Assembly (NCBI GenBank): GCA_030374765.1
Contig: JARGXX010000075.1
Location: 1,754,561 to 1,818,560, forward strand
DNA: 64,000 bases
Source: Agarophyton chilense
Taxonomy: Eukaryota; Rhodophyta; Florideophyceae; Gracilariales; Gracilariaceae
Reading direction: 5' to 3'
Below, in pieces: positions 1 to 10,146 of this stretch; position 1 is the first letter of the stretch; the number at the start of each line of letters is the position of its first letter. The position numbers and the translations under genes were made by a program. The notes beneath the pieces are model-generated. The model saw only the letters and a program-made list of their open reading frames with translations. It did no database searches and had not been told where the DNA came from.

Positions 1-1000
1 ACTTTGTAAAGTGTCCACGCTGTCCAGATCTTATGGTGTACACATAGTACAGGCTGTACGGAATGTTCGGGAAGAATGGACACGCTGTATTGTGTATTAC
101 AGAAAATATGCAATGATTTGCTGGAACAGGATTGTGCATGGAGGCGGACCACACTGAATACGTACTGGTACATTGAATGTGTTCACACGTCAGTATCATG
201 TTGTATTGTGCACTATTGTACCTTGCTGTGATATGTTGAGTTAAATTTGGACTAAGGTTTATTTTCATGTTTGAATATGATTTGTATTACTGAATGTTTT
301 CGCTATGTATTCTAGGGTTTACGTGAGCTAAAGGTTAGACAGTTGGCACAGTTGAGAAGTATATAAGTCGAAGATCGCCAACGTTCATCTAAATTCTGAC
401 TAGAGCTGGCGACTTTCCCTTTCAAACCTTATCCTTCTCATCTTTCTCCATCACTGTTTGTCCTTTCTTGTGGCCCAATCGAGCGTACGCGGTTTGGATG
501 TAGGGTTGTGCTTTGTGAGCTTACCACCCAGCACTGCAGCTAGAGCTCTGTCATTCTACTCGATCTTATCGACATCGTGAATACGATTGCATGGGGAGCC
601 AGGGACCATAATGCCAACCATTTGGGCAGCAGCATTCGGCGAGACGAACAAGGCAGTCTTCGGTGCTGGTCCGCTGGCAAGCACGGTGTGGGTGATCTCA
701 CGACGACCTCCCTGATTCGGGTTTCTCTCGCTCTGAAGTGGGGCGCGGGTGGTTATTGTCGCGGGATACTAATCGGTACGTGTCTCATATGCTGCGACGG
801 GATTGGTGCCAGCGCGTGCGTGCTGCACGTCGCGCTGGCCGTTATATATCTTTAGGGAGCTTTTCTGTCGGCTTCTTACTTTCCGATCGCGACGCTCGCC
901 CGCTCTCCCTCGCGCCGCTGTTGCGCCGATCTTGGCGCAGCATCGTCGCAAAGAAGCTAGAACGGTAGAGTAAATCAGTAAAAAGTGCTCAAACTTACGA
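1..1000. other. unassigned proximal sequence
   Basis: No gene is supported here. Open frames are short (at most 92 codons at 577-855), lack recognisable motifs and overlap each other on both strands. The stretch is not a visible copy of anything else in the window until about 1005, where the spacer-like repeat begins. The only local signal is a TATA-like box near 360. It could be the edge of an element whose remainder lies left of the window. Confidence 0.4.
360..367 (+). promoter_or_regulatory. TATA-like box
   Basis: TATATAAG is followed after about 30 bases by a pyrimidine-rich stretch (405-470, CTTTCCC, CTTCTCATCTTTCTCC) such as often follows start sites of RNA polymerase II genes or LTR-type promoters. 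No coding sequence can be attached to it, so this is only a candidate and may be chance. Confidence 0.2.
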
Positions 1001-1004
1001 TTCT

Positions 1005-1500
1005 TTGTCTGTTTTTGCAGAAATAGAATATCCGGCAAATGAGTCGAATGGGACCTGAGTGTGTAAGTGCTTGAGTAGTCTTTGTCAATACGATTGGCTG
1101 AGCATTTTCGTTGTTCTTTTCATCTTTTTTCTTTTTTTATTTCAAGTTTTATTCGATAGATAGACAAGCGTACGTGTTCCGAACCTTGAAAAAAGTTTTT
1201 GTTCGGACTTGAATCTATATATCATGTCTACCAATAGCATCCAATAAAAGCAGGGCTTTGTGTAGAGGTACAGCGTATGGGTTGTATGCGTACATGCCCT
1301 TCTGGGAGGCGTATGGGAGTAGTAACCCTACGTGTCATACGTGTAAAGATTGACTTGGCTGAATTTTTGCGTCGCGAGTGTACGTTTTGTGTCTGAGTGG
1401 TTCCTTTTTTCTCTTTTTCTCCCTCTCTTTCCGTTTTGCTTTACTTTTTTGAAGGGGCGCCCTTTTCTAAGGCCCCCTTGAGAGACCAAAGCGAAGGATG
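1005..1500 (+). repeat. spacer-like repeat, diverged third copy
   Basis: This stretch aligns, with scattered substitutions, to 5757-6250 and 20226-20735, which lie downstream of the two 28S rRNA fragments. Shared landmarks are TTTGTCTGTTTTT.CAGAAATAGAATAT, AAAAGTTTTTGTTCGGACTTGA and the G+C block near TACAGCGTATGGGTT. This copy is more diverged than the other two are from each other. It has no rRNA fragment next to it. Its last 233 bases form the left arm of the foldback at 1268-1930. Confidence 0.75.
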
Positions 1501-1930
1501 GGCAAATATTAAATCATGTAACGACTCGTACATGATAATCATCACAACCCGTCCCATCATCAATAAAACCAACACTTTTCGCAATAAATGCCCTACATAT
1601 TTGCAGAATGCTTTTTTAAAAATCAGTGCTTACGGTAGAATTGGAGACCTTCATTGCAATTTACTGTTATTGTATATCTCTTCTTTTGCGCGGCCCCCAT
1701 CCTTCCCTCTGTTCTCTCAAGGGGGCCTTAGAAAAGGGGGCCCCTTCAAAAAAGTAAAGCAAAACGGGAAGAGAGGGAGAGAAAGAGAAAAAAGAAACCA
1801 CTCAGACACAAAACGTACACACGCGACGCAAAAATTCTGCCAAGTCAATCTTTACACGTATGACACGTAGGGTTACTACTCCCATACGCCTCCCAGAAGG
1901 GCATGTACGCATACAACCCATACGCTGTAC
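1268..1930. repeat. foldback: 233-bp inverted repeat around a 197-bp loop
   Basis: The arm 1268-1500 is matched by the reverse complement of 1698-1930 with only about ten mismatches, and both arms are exactly 233 bases. The loop is 1501-1697. Homologous copies at about 6030-6250 and 20500-20735 have only one arm, so the second arm was added here. The 157-codon open frame at 1397-1870 spans arm, loop and arm and is a by-product of the palindrome. A transcript would fold into a long hairpin RNA. Confidence 0.9.
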
Positions 1931-2036
1931 CACTGCCATAGATGCCGAATATCTGGCTGGGACCTCAACCTCCACCTTACTTCACTATCCCCTCTGACTG
2001 TTTCTCACACCTGTCACACCAGATCCGCACACGATC
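1931..2036. other. short linker between foldback and LINE fragment
   Basis: A unique stretch of about 105 bases in which I see no gene or repeat. It ends where similarity to the LINE copy at 8505 onward begins (shared CGTCCAAGTCTCGGG). Confidence 0.4.
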
Positions 2037-2126
2037 ATGCCATTTCGTCCAAGTCTCGGGCCCACCCGGGTCTTGATCGTCTTGGCTTTTGGGAAAAGTT
2101 ACGTAGACAAACGAGAAAGGATAGTT

Positions 2127-2936
2127 TCAGCACCATTTCTTACTAACACTTTCCAGTTCCGCCAGTGCTGATGCAAGAGGAAAGAGTTCCTTGATGGTAG
2201 GGACCTCCTCCGCGTAGAGCTTCTTCGTATTGTTTCGTAATTTAGTATCTCGTAGCAATGAGTATGGAATACGAGTTTTTAGACTTGTGGGTGTCGATAG
2301 AAGGAACTCAGCAAATATCGGCACATGATCTGACGGCCAGGCACTGAGTACCACCATGGGGCAAGTTGGGTGAACACCTTTAGCCAGGAATAAATCCACA
2401 ACAGTAGAACGTCTGTGTGTGGTAAATGTTGGAGAGAAAGGAGCCATAATGGTTAGATTTGCTTTCTGGTACCATCTAATGAACTTGAGTCCCTGTGGAT
2501 TTGTCATTGGGTCCCATTTGACGTGTCGAGAGTTGAAGACACCCACTTGTATTGTAGATCCACGCAATAGCCGTATTTTATCCATTTGGAAAGATAGTAG
2601 GTCGTCTTTTGTAGCCGGTGATTTAAGATAGGCTACAATAATGTTGGAAGAGTGACACGTTCCAACAAGAAGTTGATAGCTCGTATTCGTTACGGCTTTC
2701 TGCTTCCTAAAGGCACCAAGCTCTGAGGAGAAAACAGACACGCCACCGCCAAGACGAGAGCGGTTTGGGGTTGAATAGGCGTCTGCGAACTCATAAAACA
2801 CGTAGTCTTCTGTCATCCATTCGCCTTTAGACCAAGTCCCTGTGATGCAGACTAGGTCCGAGCACTCGAGGAGAAGTGCAATACTACTCAGTTTGGGCAA
2901 GGAGCACCCAGATATGTTGGAGTTGGTTAGAATCAT
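2127..2936 (-). pseudogene. LINE ORF2 endonuclease domain, copy 1
   Basis: A 269-codon frame with the layout of the APE-type endonuclease of non-LTR retrotransposons, which nicks target DNA to prime reverse transcription. Visible motifs: NIS near residue 7; LGGGVSVF (62-69); AYLKSP (102-107, the usual Y..P box); FNSRHVKWD (134-142); TVVDLFLA (178-185); SDH (202-204). Two acidic catalytic positions are altered: the usual E in the ETW-like box is G33 (TGTW) and the D of GDFN is V133 (GVFN). The ATG overlaps the stop of the upstream ORF1 frame in the sequence ATGA. The frame ends with TGA before the reverse transcriptase, which is absent in this unit. Probably inactive. Confidence 0.8.
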
Positions 2937-4330
2937 TGCCCGATCCCATCTGGGCTCGCAATTGCTGATTCTTCGTTCTGCGGTACAGAGGAGCTACTTG
3001 AACGTTTAGACGGGAACGTTGACTTTGAATGGAGCTCAAGATCGGGATAAGTTGTTGCGAGCATGGTAGCCTGTTTGCTGTACCATTCCATTGCGGCACG
3101 AGATTGTTTTCTCTGCAAACTCCCTGTCCATCTGCAATAGAAAGCAGTGACGTCGGATTTTGCTTTGGCAGTACCGTCGCCTTTTCCTTTCGGATCGTAG
3201 GTGGCAAGATGCCGGTATTTGAGACGCTTCATTGTCGCCACGAGGCGACCCTGGAGTGGATAGTGACATATTGTCTTTCGAGCAGAGTTATTTTTAAACG
3301 ATAAACTGATTACTGCCCATTTGGGTAGAGACAGAAGATGGGCTCGGCGTTAATCACCGAGTGGTCCTCTACAGATGTTTGCAGAGTAAAATGGGACAAT
3401 CTTCGGACGGGGTTTGTTCTGTGTCAGAGCTAGGCCGGCTTTATTAAGCGCTTTTCCCGTTTCTGCTAACCTGGTTTTGGCTTCGTCAGAGAGGGAATGT
3501 ACAGCCGGTTGCGAGGTTACTTGAGCCGAGGAAGGTGGTGGGGCCTTCTCAAGGTTTTCTTAGGCTTGGGCAGTTGATTGGCGATTTTCTGGACGGGGTG
3601 GTGCTCGTCAGGCTCAATTACACCTTCTTCAGAAGTTATTACCGACTGTTGCTAGACATCAGGAGCTTTCTGCAGCAGAAGATGATGCACTTGCGATGGT
3701 AGCTGGGCGATTAAATCATCCTGTTCCTGGAGCTCTCGCTTCATACTTCTGTTTTCCAAGAGTTGTTCGTGAGATTTTTTTGTATTGATCTTTATGATTG
3801 AATCTACTCCAAACAACTATGGGGTGGACACTGTGTTTTGCGGTGGTGGCGTGGGTCGGTCAAGCACTGCTACTTTTGAATTGACTTTAATGCGCGGAGC
3901 AGTAAGAGTTCCAGCCGTTTCGTTGACTGATTTCAAAGTTTCCGTCAGTCTGGAGGGGCTTAAGAGCGCAGGTAGTTGGCAGTCTGCCACGGGAAAGTAT
4001 TTAGTATCAAGTTGGTTTGTATCTTGTTGAATTACCGTAGCAGAAGGCTGTAAGAAGGATAAGGCCTTCTTATTACTTGAAGGTGTCGCTGATGTCTCCG
4101 AAGCTACTTTTGGCCGTGGAGTTAACTGCTGAGACGAGGTTGGTACCTTGCAGTCTTGCAGTAGTTGGTCCAGTTTTCCACCAATTGCGTCAAGTTGGCA
4201 GATGCGGCATTTAACGGCGAACTTTCCTGAGGATGTCCCATTTAGAGAAAGCAAGTTTGGTTTCTTGCAATGAGGGCAGTTGAGGTGTTCTTTCTTGCGA
4301 ATGAACTCCCGAAAAGGAGTCCTCTTTTAG
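2933..4330 (-). pseudogene. LINE ORF1 (zinc-ribbon nucleic-acid-binding protein), broken, copy 1
   Basis: Several minus-strand frames form one ORF1-like protein. The N-terminal part (about 4280-4190) has CPHC, then NGTSSGKFAVK, then CRIC, an InsA-like zinc ribbon. A Ser/Thr/Pro-rich and partly helical middle follows (3650-4180). The C-terminal part (3400-2933) has PFYSANICRGPLG, then RLVATMK and YRHLATYDPKG, then a Ser-rich tail ending in TGA that overlaps the ORF2 ATG. The frame is interrupted by a nonsense TAG at 3817-3819, where copy 2 has GAG, and by at least one frameshift between 3241 and 3400. No ATG precedes the zinc ribbon in frame, so the true start is unclear. It would have coated LINE RNA. 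The family call rests on position and the zinc ribbon. Confidence 0.6.
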
Positions 4331-5118
4331 GGGCGGGGCGTGAGCAGCCACGAGTCGCGGGAGCACTCGACGACGAAGTGGTGGACCTTCAGCATAATGC
4401 TGGTTAAAATTTCTCAACTTCTCGGATTCTTCTCGACTTCTCGGATTCTTCTCGACTTCTCGACTTCTCGCTTCGCCGTCGCGCCCAGAATAAGGAGATT
4501 TATCTGATGCTCTGAAGGATGATCCCCTTCGACCCGGAAACTCTCTCTTCCAGGTGCGGTACGTGTCTGTGTCCTACTGGGTCTTGACATACTTCCAGAC
4601 TCAGCGTGTTGATCCATACGAGGCTTCCAAGGGATGACAGTAACAGAAAGATATGTTTTCACCAGTTGACCCCTTCTGGCCGCTTGCAGGAACGTTGCAC
4701 GGTTCCCAGTGGCTTAAAAAACACTGAAGAAGAGGAAATTACTAAGGGCTAACAGTAGAGGTCGTCGACGGAGGGGACGGGGAAAAAAGGCGGAAGACGA
4801 CGTTGACAGAGACGGTACCCATCTAGGGTAGAGAAATACGGCTAGTAGCTGATCAGTAAGTTTCACAGACGCGGAACGCGACGCGTGAGTGGCGGCAGAG
4901 GAGGAAAATCTCCCGGTGTAAACTGATTCGCGAGTGAAGACGTTGTTGCGGTGCACAAGCCCCCGAGGGGAAACGCATAAAGACGAGAGACGAGGGCGAT
5001 CCAGCTGAAGATTGGCGATAGCTCGTGCACACGGCGCCCGAGCGGCGCGGGGACAACGCGAGAAGGCGCGCATGATGAGGGGGAATGTCCTACTGAGTCA
5101 AACAAGTGACCACAGCCT

Positions 5119-5657
5119 GGGACACATTTTTGAGGGGAGTTAGGCTGGGGCGGTACATCTTCTACAAGACCTCAAAGGTGTCCAAAGATCAGCTCAGTGA
5201 GAACAGAAATTTCAGGTAGTACAAACAAGTAGAAGCTCGTTTGATTTCGATGTTCAGTGTGAGGTGGCAACGCGAAAGCGTGGCCTATCGATCCTTTCAC
5301 GATTCGATATTTGAATCTAGACGTGTCACAAAAGTTACCACAGGGATAACTGTCTTGTGGCGGGCAAGCGTTCATAGCGACCTCGCTTTTTGATCCTTCA
5401 ATGTCGGCTCTTCCAATAATTGCGTAGCAGAATGCGCGAAGTGTCAGATTTTTCGCCCGCCAACAGGGAACGTGAGCCGGGTTTAGACCGTCGTGAGACA
5501 AGTTAGTTTTATCCTACCGATAAGTTGTTATCGGGACAGTAATTTAAAGCAGTACGATAAGAACGCCTAATTTAGACCTCTAGAACATGCAGCTGCAGTA
5601 GCCCGCAATGCTGCGACGCTTCCATCTGAACGATTAGAAAGGCTGAGAGTGTCTAAG
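5119..5657 (+). pseudogene. 28S rRNA 3' region (domains V-VI), decayed, copy 1
   Basis: The plus strand reads through a long series of landmarks of eukaryotic large-subunit rRNA in the right order: GGCTGGGGCGGTACATCT (5144-5161), GAACAGAAAT, TTCAGTGTGA, AAAGCGTGGCCTATCGATCC, GTTACCACAGGGATAACTG, AAGCGTTCATAGCGAC, GATGTCGGCTCTTCC, GGGAACGTGAGC, GGTTTAGACCGTCGTGAGAC and AGTACGA. Positions expected to be invariant are changed: the sarcin-ricin loop reads AGTACGATAAGAAC instead of AGTACGAGAGGAAC, and the peptidyl-transferase strand reads ACTGTCTTGTGG instead of ACTGGCTTGTGG. It is therefore a pseudogene. It lies antisense to the neighbouring LINE. Confidence 0.85.
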
Positions 5658-7332
5658 CCTGGATCGGTTCTGCTCAACGATGACTTGTTTTTTTATTGGA
5701 CGAGTCGGCTTTGTCCGTATATTCCTTCCTGTGGGAAGGATCAGCACTATACAAGAAATCCTTTGTCTGTTTTTACAGAAATAGAATATCTGGTAAATGA
5801 CTGTAACTGGACCTGAATTTGTAAGCGCTTGAGTAGACATTGATATGAGGATTGGCTAACCATTTCCGTTGTTCTTTTTATCGATTTTATTCTTTGAGCT
5901 CATGTTTTACTCTATAGAGAGGCATGCGGACGTGTTCCCAACCTGGAAAAAAGTTTTTGTTCGGACTTGAATTTATATTTCATGGACACCAAGAGCATCC
6001 AATATAAGCAGGGCTTTGTGTAGAGGTACAGCGTATGGGTTCTGGGTGTACATGACCTTCTAAGAGGCGTATGGGAGTAGTGACCCTACCTGTCATACGT
6101 GTACAGATGAACTTGGCTGAATTTTTGCGTCGCGAGTGTACGTTTTGTGTCTGAGTGGTTTCTATTTTCTCTTTCTCTCCCTCTCTTCTCTTTTTTCTTT
6201 ACTTTTTTGAAGAGGGCCCCTTTTCGAGGGTCCCCTTAAAGGGCCGGAGGGAGGGATGGAGGACCGGCAAAAGAAAATGTTACGCAATTAGTGTAAATTG
6301 TGAGGTTTGTTTCGAACTCTAACGTAAGCACATATTTTTTAAGGGCACTCTGCAAGTATACAGTGCATTTGTTGCGAAGAATATTGGTTATGCTGAAAAT
6401 GGGACTGGTTGTGATAATTTTTTGGGAGGAGTCGAGAACTGTTTCAATCTATTGGAAAGGGCAAATCGTGAAAAGCGGATCAAGTACTACAGAAAATTGA
6501 CAAACTATAACCAGTTTATCAGTATATGCATAAAATGGTTCGGTATTATTGATTTAGTATCGCAACTACATCAAAAACTGATGAGGCGTTCTTGAAAAAG
6601 CCAAAATCCAAACCAGATAGTATTCTCGACAGAAAAACTACATGCATACTGTTTTTTTTTATTTACTGAAAAGTTCTGTTCGGTTTTCACGATTTTCTGA
6701 CAAAAACGTATCAATAACTAGTAGTTGCACTTTTGAAATATTGGGAAACTGTTAATGACCTTTAGACAAACTAAAAAAATCGTATTGGAGTACTAGAAAA
6801 ATTAAAAAAACTGTTTATCCACACTACAAAAAAATTTTAAAACCTGTTTTACGGACACAGCATAATTTACAATCCATATATACAACCTCTTAGATAGCAC
6901 TAGCACGCCCTTCCCCTTGACCCAGAAGAACTCTTTAAGCAAAAACGCCTAGGCTACCCCCTGCCCCCCATTCTCATCATTTTCCACTCCCGACGTCCCC
7001 CCCCTCTTAAACCCCAAATCCCTGAACCCGGAACCCCTAACCTTTCCCTCCCCCTCCGCTCTTCTAAAAAACCATTTAGGGTTGCCGTGTCCTACGATTC
7101 CGCCCCCATAACCCCTGAGCCGCTATGCTGAAAACCATTTAGGGTTACCAGACTTGGTTTTTTTCGCCTACCCGCCCACCTCTATATTTTTCTCCTTTTC
7201 CCATATACACTTTACCGTTTTCCTTACAATAAAGCCAAATGCCCCCTTACATGCTACATGGATCGGACGTAATTGTTTTATTTTTCTCCCTAGTTCTGGA
7301 AAGTAGACATACACCCCCTATGGACTTGTGTG
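5658..7332. repeat. spacer-like sequence downstream of the 28S fragment, copy 1
   Basis: No gene is supported. It matches 20131-21834 throughout. The first part (5757-6250) is the shared spacer-like repeat also present at 1005-1500. 6300-6850 is AT-rich. 6900-7240 is C-rich with two copies of AACCATTTAGGGTT (near 7069 and 7134), a TTTAGGG telomere-like core. Its place after rRNA suggests an old ribosomal intergenic spacer, but the rRNA may simply be captured DNA. Confidence 0.6.
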
Positions 7333-7370
7333 GGTTTTTCGGTGGTTATCACTTCTTGAAAGGAGATCGG

Positions 7371-8601
7371 TTACTCGCCCAGATAGAATTGACGGTGAGA
7401 CCAAGAACCAAGGATGAGTGATTTGGTTGGACTCCACTTCATGTTCTGCGATTTAGTCCATTTCGAACAAGCAGAGAGCTGGATGCATAGCGTTGCGTTG
7501 TCCCTCGCAAGGAGAAGCGCATCGTCTGTGAAGCAGCTTGTGATGATTCTAGGAATGCAGTTTACGAGTTCCAAGAATGTGTCCATGAAAATATTGAACA
7601 AGAAAAGGTTGAGTGGGTCTCCCCGGGGCACACTTAACACGATTGTGGCGGTCGTACACGATGATTGTCGCAACGTTCGAAGCTTGACGGGTCCAAGGAG
7701 AGCAAGGATCATATCCCTAATTGGATCTTTTACCCTTTCCAGAATAGTACTAAGCAGCTTATCACGAGGGACTAACGTGTAAGCACCCTTGATATCCAGC
7801 ATTGCTGCCCATAAAAAACCAGATATGAGGTAATTAAATGCATGGATTGCAGCCAATTCTGTATTAGAGCCTTGTATAAAAACCCAATTCATTCCTACGA
7901 AAGAGATATATGCATGGCATCTTGTAGTGAATTGCTTTGGTAATCACCTTTCTTAAACACGATTGTAGAGAATTCGGTATGTAGCTTGCTGGGTCAGATG
8001 GGCTTCCCTTCTTGTAGATTGGGGCCAAGAACCCTTAGCGGAGAATATTGGACGTAACTGAGGCGTCTCACGCCTTTCCACAGTTCATAGAGCGCGTTTG
8101 AGAAGAGGTTGGGGTCGAGCATAAGCGCTTCGACATCTACATAATCGAAGCCAGGTGCTTTCTTCCGTTTCGCGGATATGATTGCACGTTGCAGCAGTCC
8201 TTCAAAGTCTGACGTGACCCCAAAGGGAGCTAGGGAGATAATATCACAATCCGGTTGGGAGTCGTACATGAAAGTGCTGAATTCATCAGTGTTAACGTCA
8301 TCCATGACCGGAGAGGAAGCGAAAGTTGATTGTAGCCTGTTGAACTTTCGGAGAAACTCATCCGGGGTCCTTCAACTAATTCATCTCGTAATTGTGCCAT
8401 GATGTGTCTACGATTTCTTCTGAACTGTCTCTTAATATTTATATCAAGCTCTCTTGCGAGAGCCTTTGTAGATTCATTTTTAAGAACGCGAGTTCTTTGT
8501 TTTGCCAGTTCGTCCAAGTCTCGGGTCCACCCGGGTCTTGATCGTCTTGGCTTTTGGGAAAAGTTACGTAGACAAACGAGAAACGATAGTTTCAGCAGCA
8601 T
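7371..8601 (-). pseudogene. LINE ORF2 linker and reverse transcriptase, broken
   Basis: Three overlapping or adjacent minus-strand frames (8601-8230, 8305-7994, 7892-7371) make up the ORF2 part after the endonuclease. The first holds the basic linker (RRSRPGWTRDLDEL, RRNRRHIMAQLRDEL). The second has KKAPGFDYVDVE, the KAPG.D box. The third has FIQGSNTELAA, motif A MLDIKGAYTLVPRDKL, motif B VPRGDPLNLFLFNIFMD, motif C CFTDDALLLA (the DD pair is intact) and NMKWSPTKS. Frameshifts separate them near 8260 and 7900-8000. Reverse transcriptase would copy LINE RNA at the nicked target. The frame ends in TAA at 7371, with no downstream thumb or RNase H visible. Non-functional as it stands. Confidence 0.85.
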
Positions 8602-9401
8602 TTCTTACTAACACTTTCCAGTTCCGCCAGTGCCGATGCAAGAGGGAAGAGTTCCTTGATGGTAGGGACCTCCTCCGCGTAGAGCTTCTTCGTATTGTTT
8701 CGTAATTTAGTATCTCGTAGCAATGAGTATGGACTACGAGTTTTTAGACTTGTGGGTGTCGATAGAAGGAACTCAGCAAATATCGGCACATGATCTGACG
8801 GCCAGGCACTGGGTACCACCATGGGGCAAGTTGGGTGAACACCTTTAGCCAGAAATAAATCCACAACAGTAGAACGTCTGTGTGTGGTAAATGTTGGAGA
8901 GAAAGGAGCCATAATGGTTAGATTGGCTTTCTGGTACCATCTAATGAACTTGAGTCCCTGTGGATTTGTCATTGGGTCCCATTTGACGTGTCGAGAGTTG
9001 AAGACACCCACTTGTATTGTAGATCCACGCAATAGCCGTATTTTATCCATTTGGAAAGATAGTAGGTCGTCTTTTGTAGCCGGTGATTTAAGATAGGCTA
9101 CAATAATGTTGGAAGAGTGACACGTTCCAACAAGAAGTTGATAGCTCGTATTCGTTACGGCTTTCTGCTTCCTAAAGGCACCAAGCTCTGAGGAGAAAAC
9201 AGACACGCCACCGCCAAGACGAGAGCGGTTTGGGGTTGAATAGGCGTCTGCGAACTCATAAAACACGTAGTCTTCTGTCATCCATTCGCCTTTAGACCAA
9301 GTCCCTGTGATGCAGACTAGGTCCGAGCACTCGAGGAGAAGTGCAATACTACTCAGTTTGGGCAAGGAGCACCCAGATATGTTGGAGTTGGTTAGACTCA
9401 T
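8592..9401 (-). pseudogene. LINE ORF2 endonuclease domain, copy 2
   Basis: A 269-codon frame nearly identical to the copy at 2127-2936, with a handful of amino-acid differences such as L to P at residue 197. It has the same Gly and Val at the two positions where the APE-type fold normally has catalytic Glu and Asp, and keeps SDH at 202-204. The ATG again sits in an ATGA overlap with the ORF1 stop. The TGA at its end overlaps the linker frame that leads to the reverse transcriptase, so a frameshift separates the two domains. The shared substitutions predate the duplication of the two units. Confidence 0.8.
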
Positions 9402-10107
9402 TGCCCGATCCCATCTGGGCTCGCAATTGCTGATTCTTCGTTCTGCGGTATAGAGGAGCTACTTGAACGTTTAGACGGGAACGTTGACTTTGAATGGAGC
9501 TCAAGATCGGGATAAGTTGTTGCGAGCATGGTAGCCTGTTTGCTGTACCATTCCATTGCGGCACGAGATTGTTTTCTCTGCAAACTCCCTGTCCATCTGC
9601 AATAGAAAGCAGTGACGTTGGATTTTGCTTTGGCATTACCGTCGCCTTTTCCTTTCGGATCGTAGGTGGCAAGATGCCGGTATTTGAGAAGCTTCATTGT
9701 CGCCACGAGGCGACCCTGGAGTGGATAGTGACATATTGTCTTTCGAGCAGAGTTACTTTCAAACGATAAATTGATTACTGCCCATTTGGGTAGAGACAGA
9801 AGATGGGCTCGGCGTTAATCACCGAGTGGTCCTCTACAGATGTTTGCAGAGTAAAATGGGACAATCTTCGGACGAGGTTTGGTCTGTGTCAGAGCTAGGC
9901 CGGCTTTATTAAGCGCTTTTCCCGTTTCTGCTAACCTGGTTTTGGCTTCGTCAGAGAGGGAATGTACAGCCGGTTGCGAGGTTACTTGAGCCGAGGAAGG
10001 TGGTGGGGCCTTCTCAAGGTTTTCTTAGGCTTGGGCAGTTGATTCGCGATTTTCTGGACGGGGTGGTGCTCGTCAGGCTCAATTACACCTTCTTCAGAAG
10101 TTACTAC
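9398..10107 (-). pseudogene. LINE ORF1 C-terminal part, copy 2
   Basis: Matches 2933-3640. The frame 9706-9398 gives RYRHLATYDPKG-like sequence, then a Ser-rich tail and TGA in an ATGA overlap with ORF2. The upstream part (to 10107) carries the QPAVHSLSDEAKTRL and PFYSANICRGPLG stretches in another frame. The rest of ORF1 continues at 18133 on the far side of the transposon insertion. So this gene is both frameshifted and split. Confidence 0.6.
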
Positions 10108-10109
10108 CG

Positions 10110-10146
10110 CGTCTGTGTTTTCGGAAAGCTAGTATTGGGTGCTAGA
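10110..10146 (+). repeat. left terminal inverted repeat
   Basis: Begins CGTCTGTGTTTTC and contains GGAAAGCTAGTATT. It pairs with the right end at 18096-18132 over about 36 bases with a few mismatches and small gaps. The CG at 10108-10109 just outside is the target duplication. Confidence 0.85.

Larger units (their letters stand above)
2037..7332 (-). mobile_element. composite unit 1: truncated LINE plus 28S fragment and spacer
   Basis: This is the proximal of two tandem copies of one composite. It matches 8505-10109 joined to 18133-21834 and so lacks the reverse transcriptase end present in unit 2 (7333-8504). In the minus-strand sense it carries, from right to left, spacer and 28S rRNA sequence, ORF1 remnants and the endonuclease part of ORF2. 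The left end is truncated inside the linker between endonuclease and reverse transcriptase. The two units differ by a few percent, so the duplication is fairly recent. Unit 2 starts directly at the right edge. Confidence 0.85.
7333..10109 (-). mobile_element. LINE copy 2, reverse transcriptase to ORF1
   Basis: Minus-strand non-LTR retrotransposon. From right to left it holds the end of ORF1, the ORF2 endonuclease, a basic linker and the reverse transcriptase. The right part 8505-10109 is nearly identical to 2037-3641. The 5' part of ORF1 is displaced to 18133-18830 by the insertion of the transposon at 10110. The reverse transcriptase ends at 7371 soon after its catalytic core, and no poly(A), RNase H or recognisable 3' tail lies between there and the junction at 7333, so the 3' end is missing. 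Confidence 0.85.

Noticed and set aside
1397..1870. 157-codon gene
   Set aside because: It runs across both arms and the loop of the foldback, so its openness follows from the palindrome; no domain is seen.
5119..5657. Functional 28S rRNA gene
   Set aside because: Only the 3' region is present and near-invariant bases of the sarcin-ricin loop and peptidyl-transferase region are changed.
7333..7371. LINE 3' tail or poly(A)
   Set aside because: No A or T run or simple repeat is found at the junction, so the element is 3' truncated here.
2037..10109. R2-type rDNA-specific retrotransposon
   Set aside because: The endonuclease is of the APE type in front of the reverse transcriptase, not the restriction-like type behind it, and the LINE is not inserted in the conserved R2 site of the rRNA fragment.
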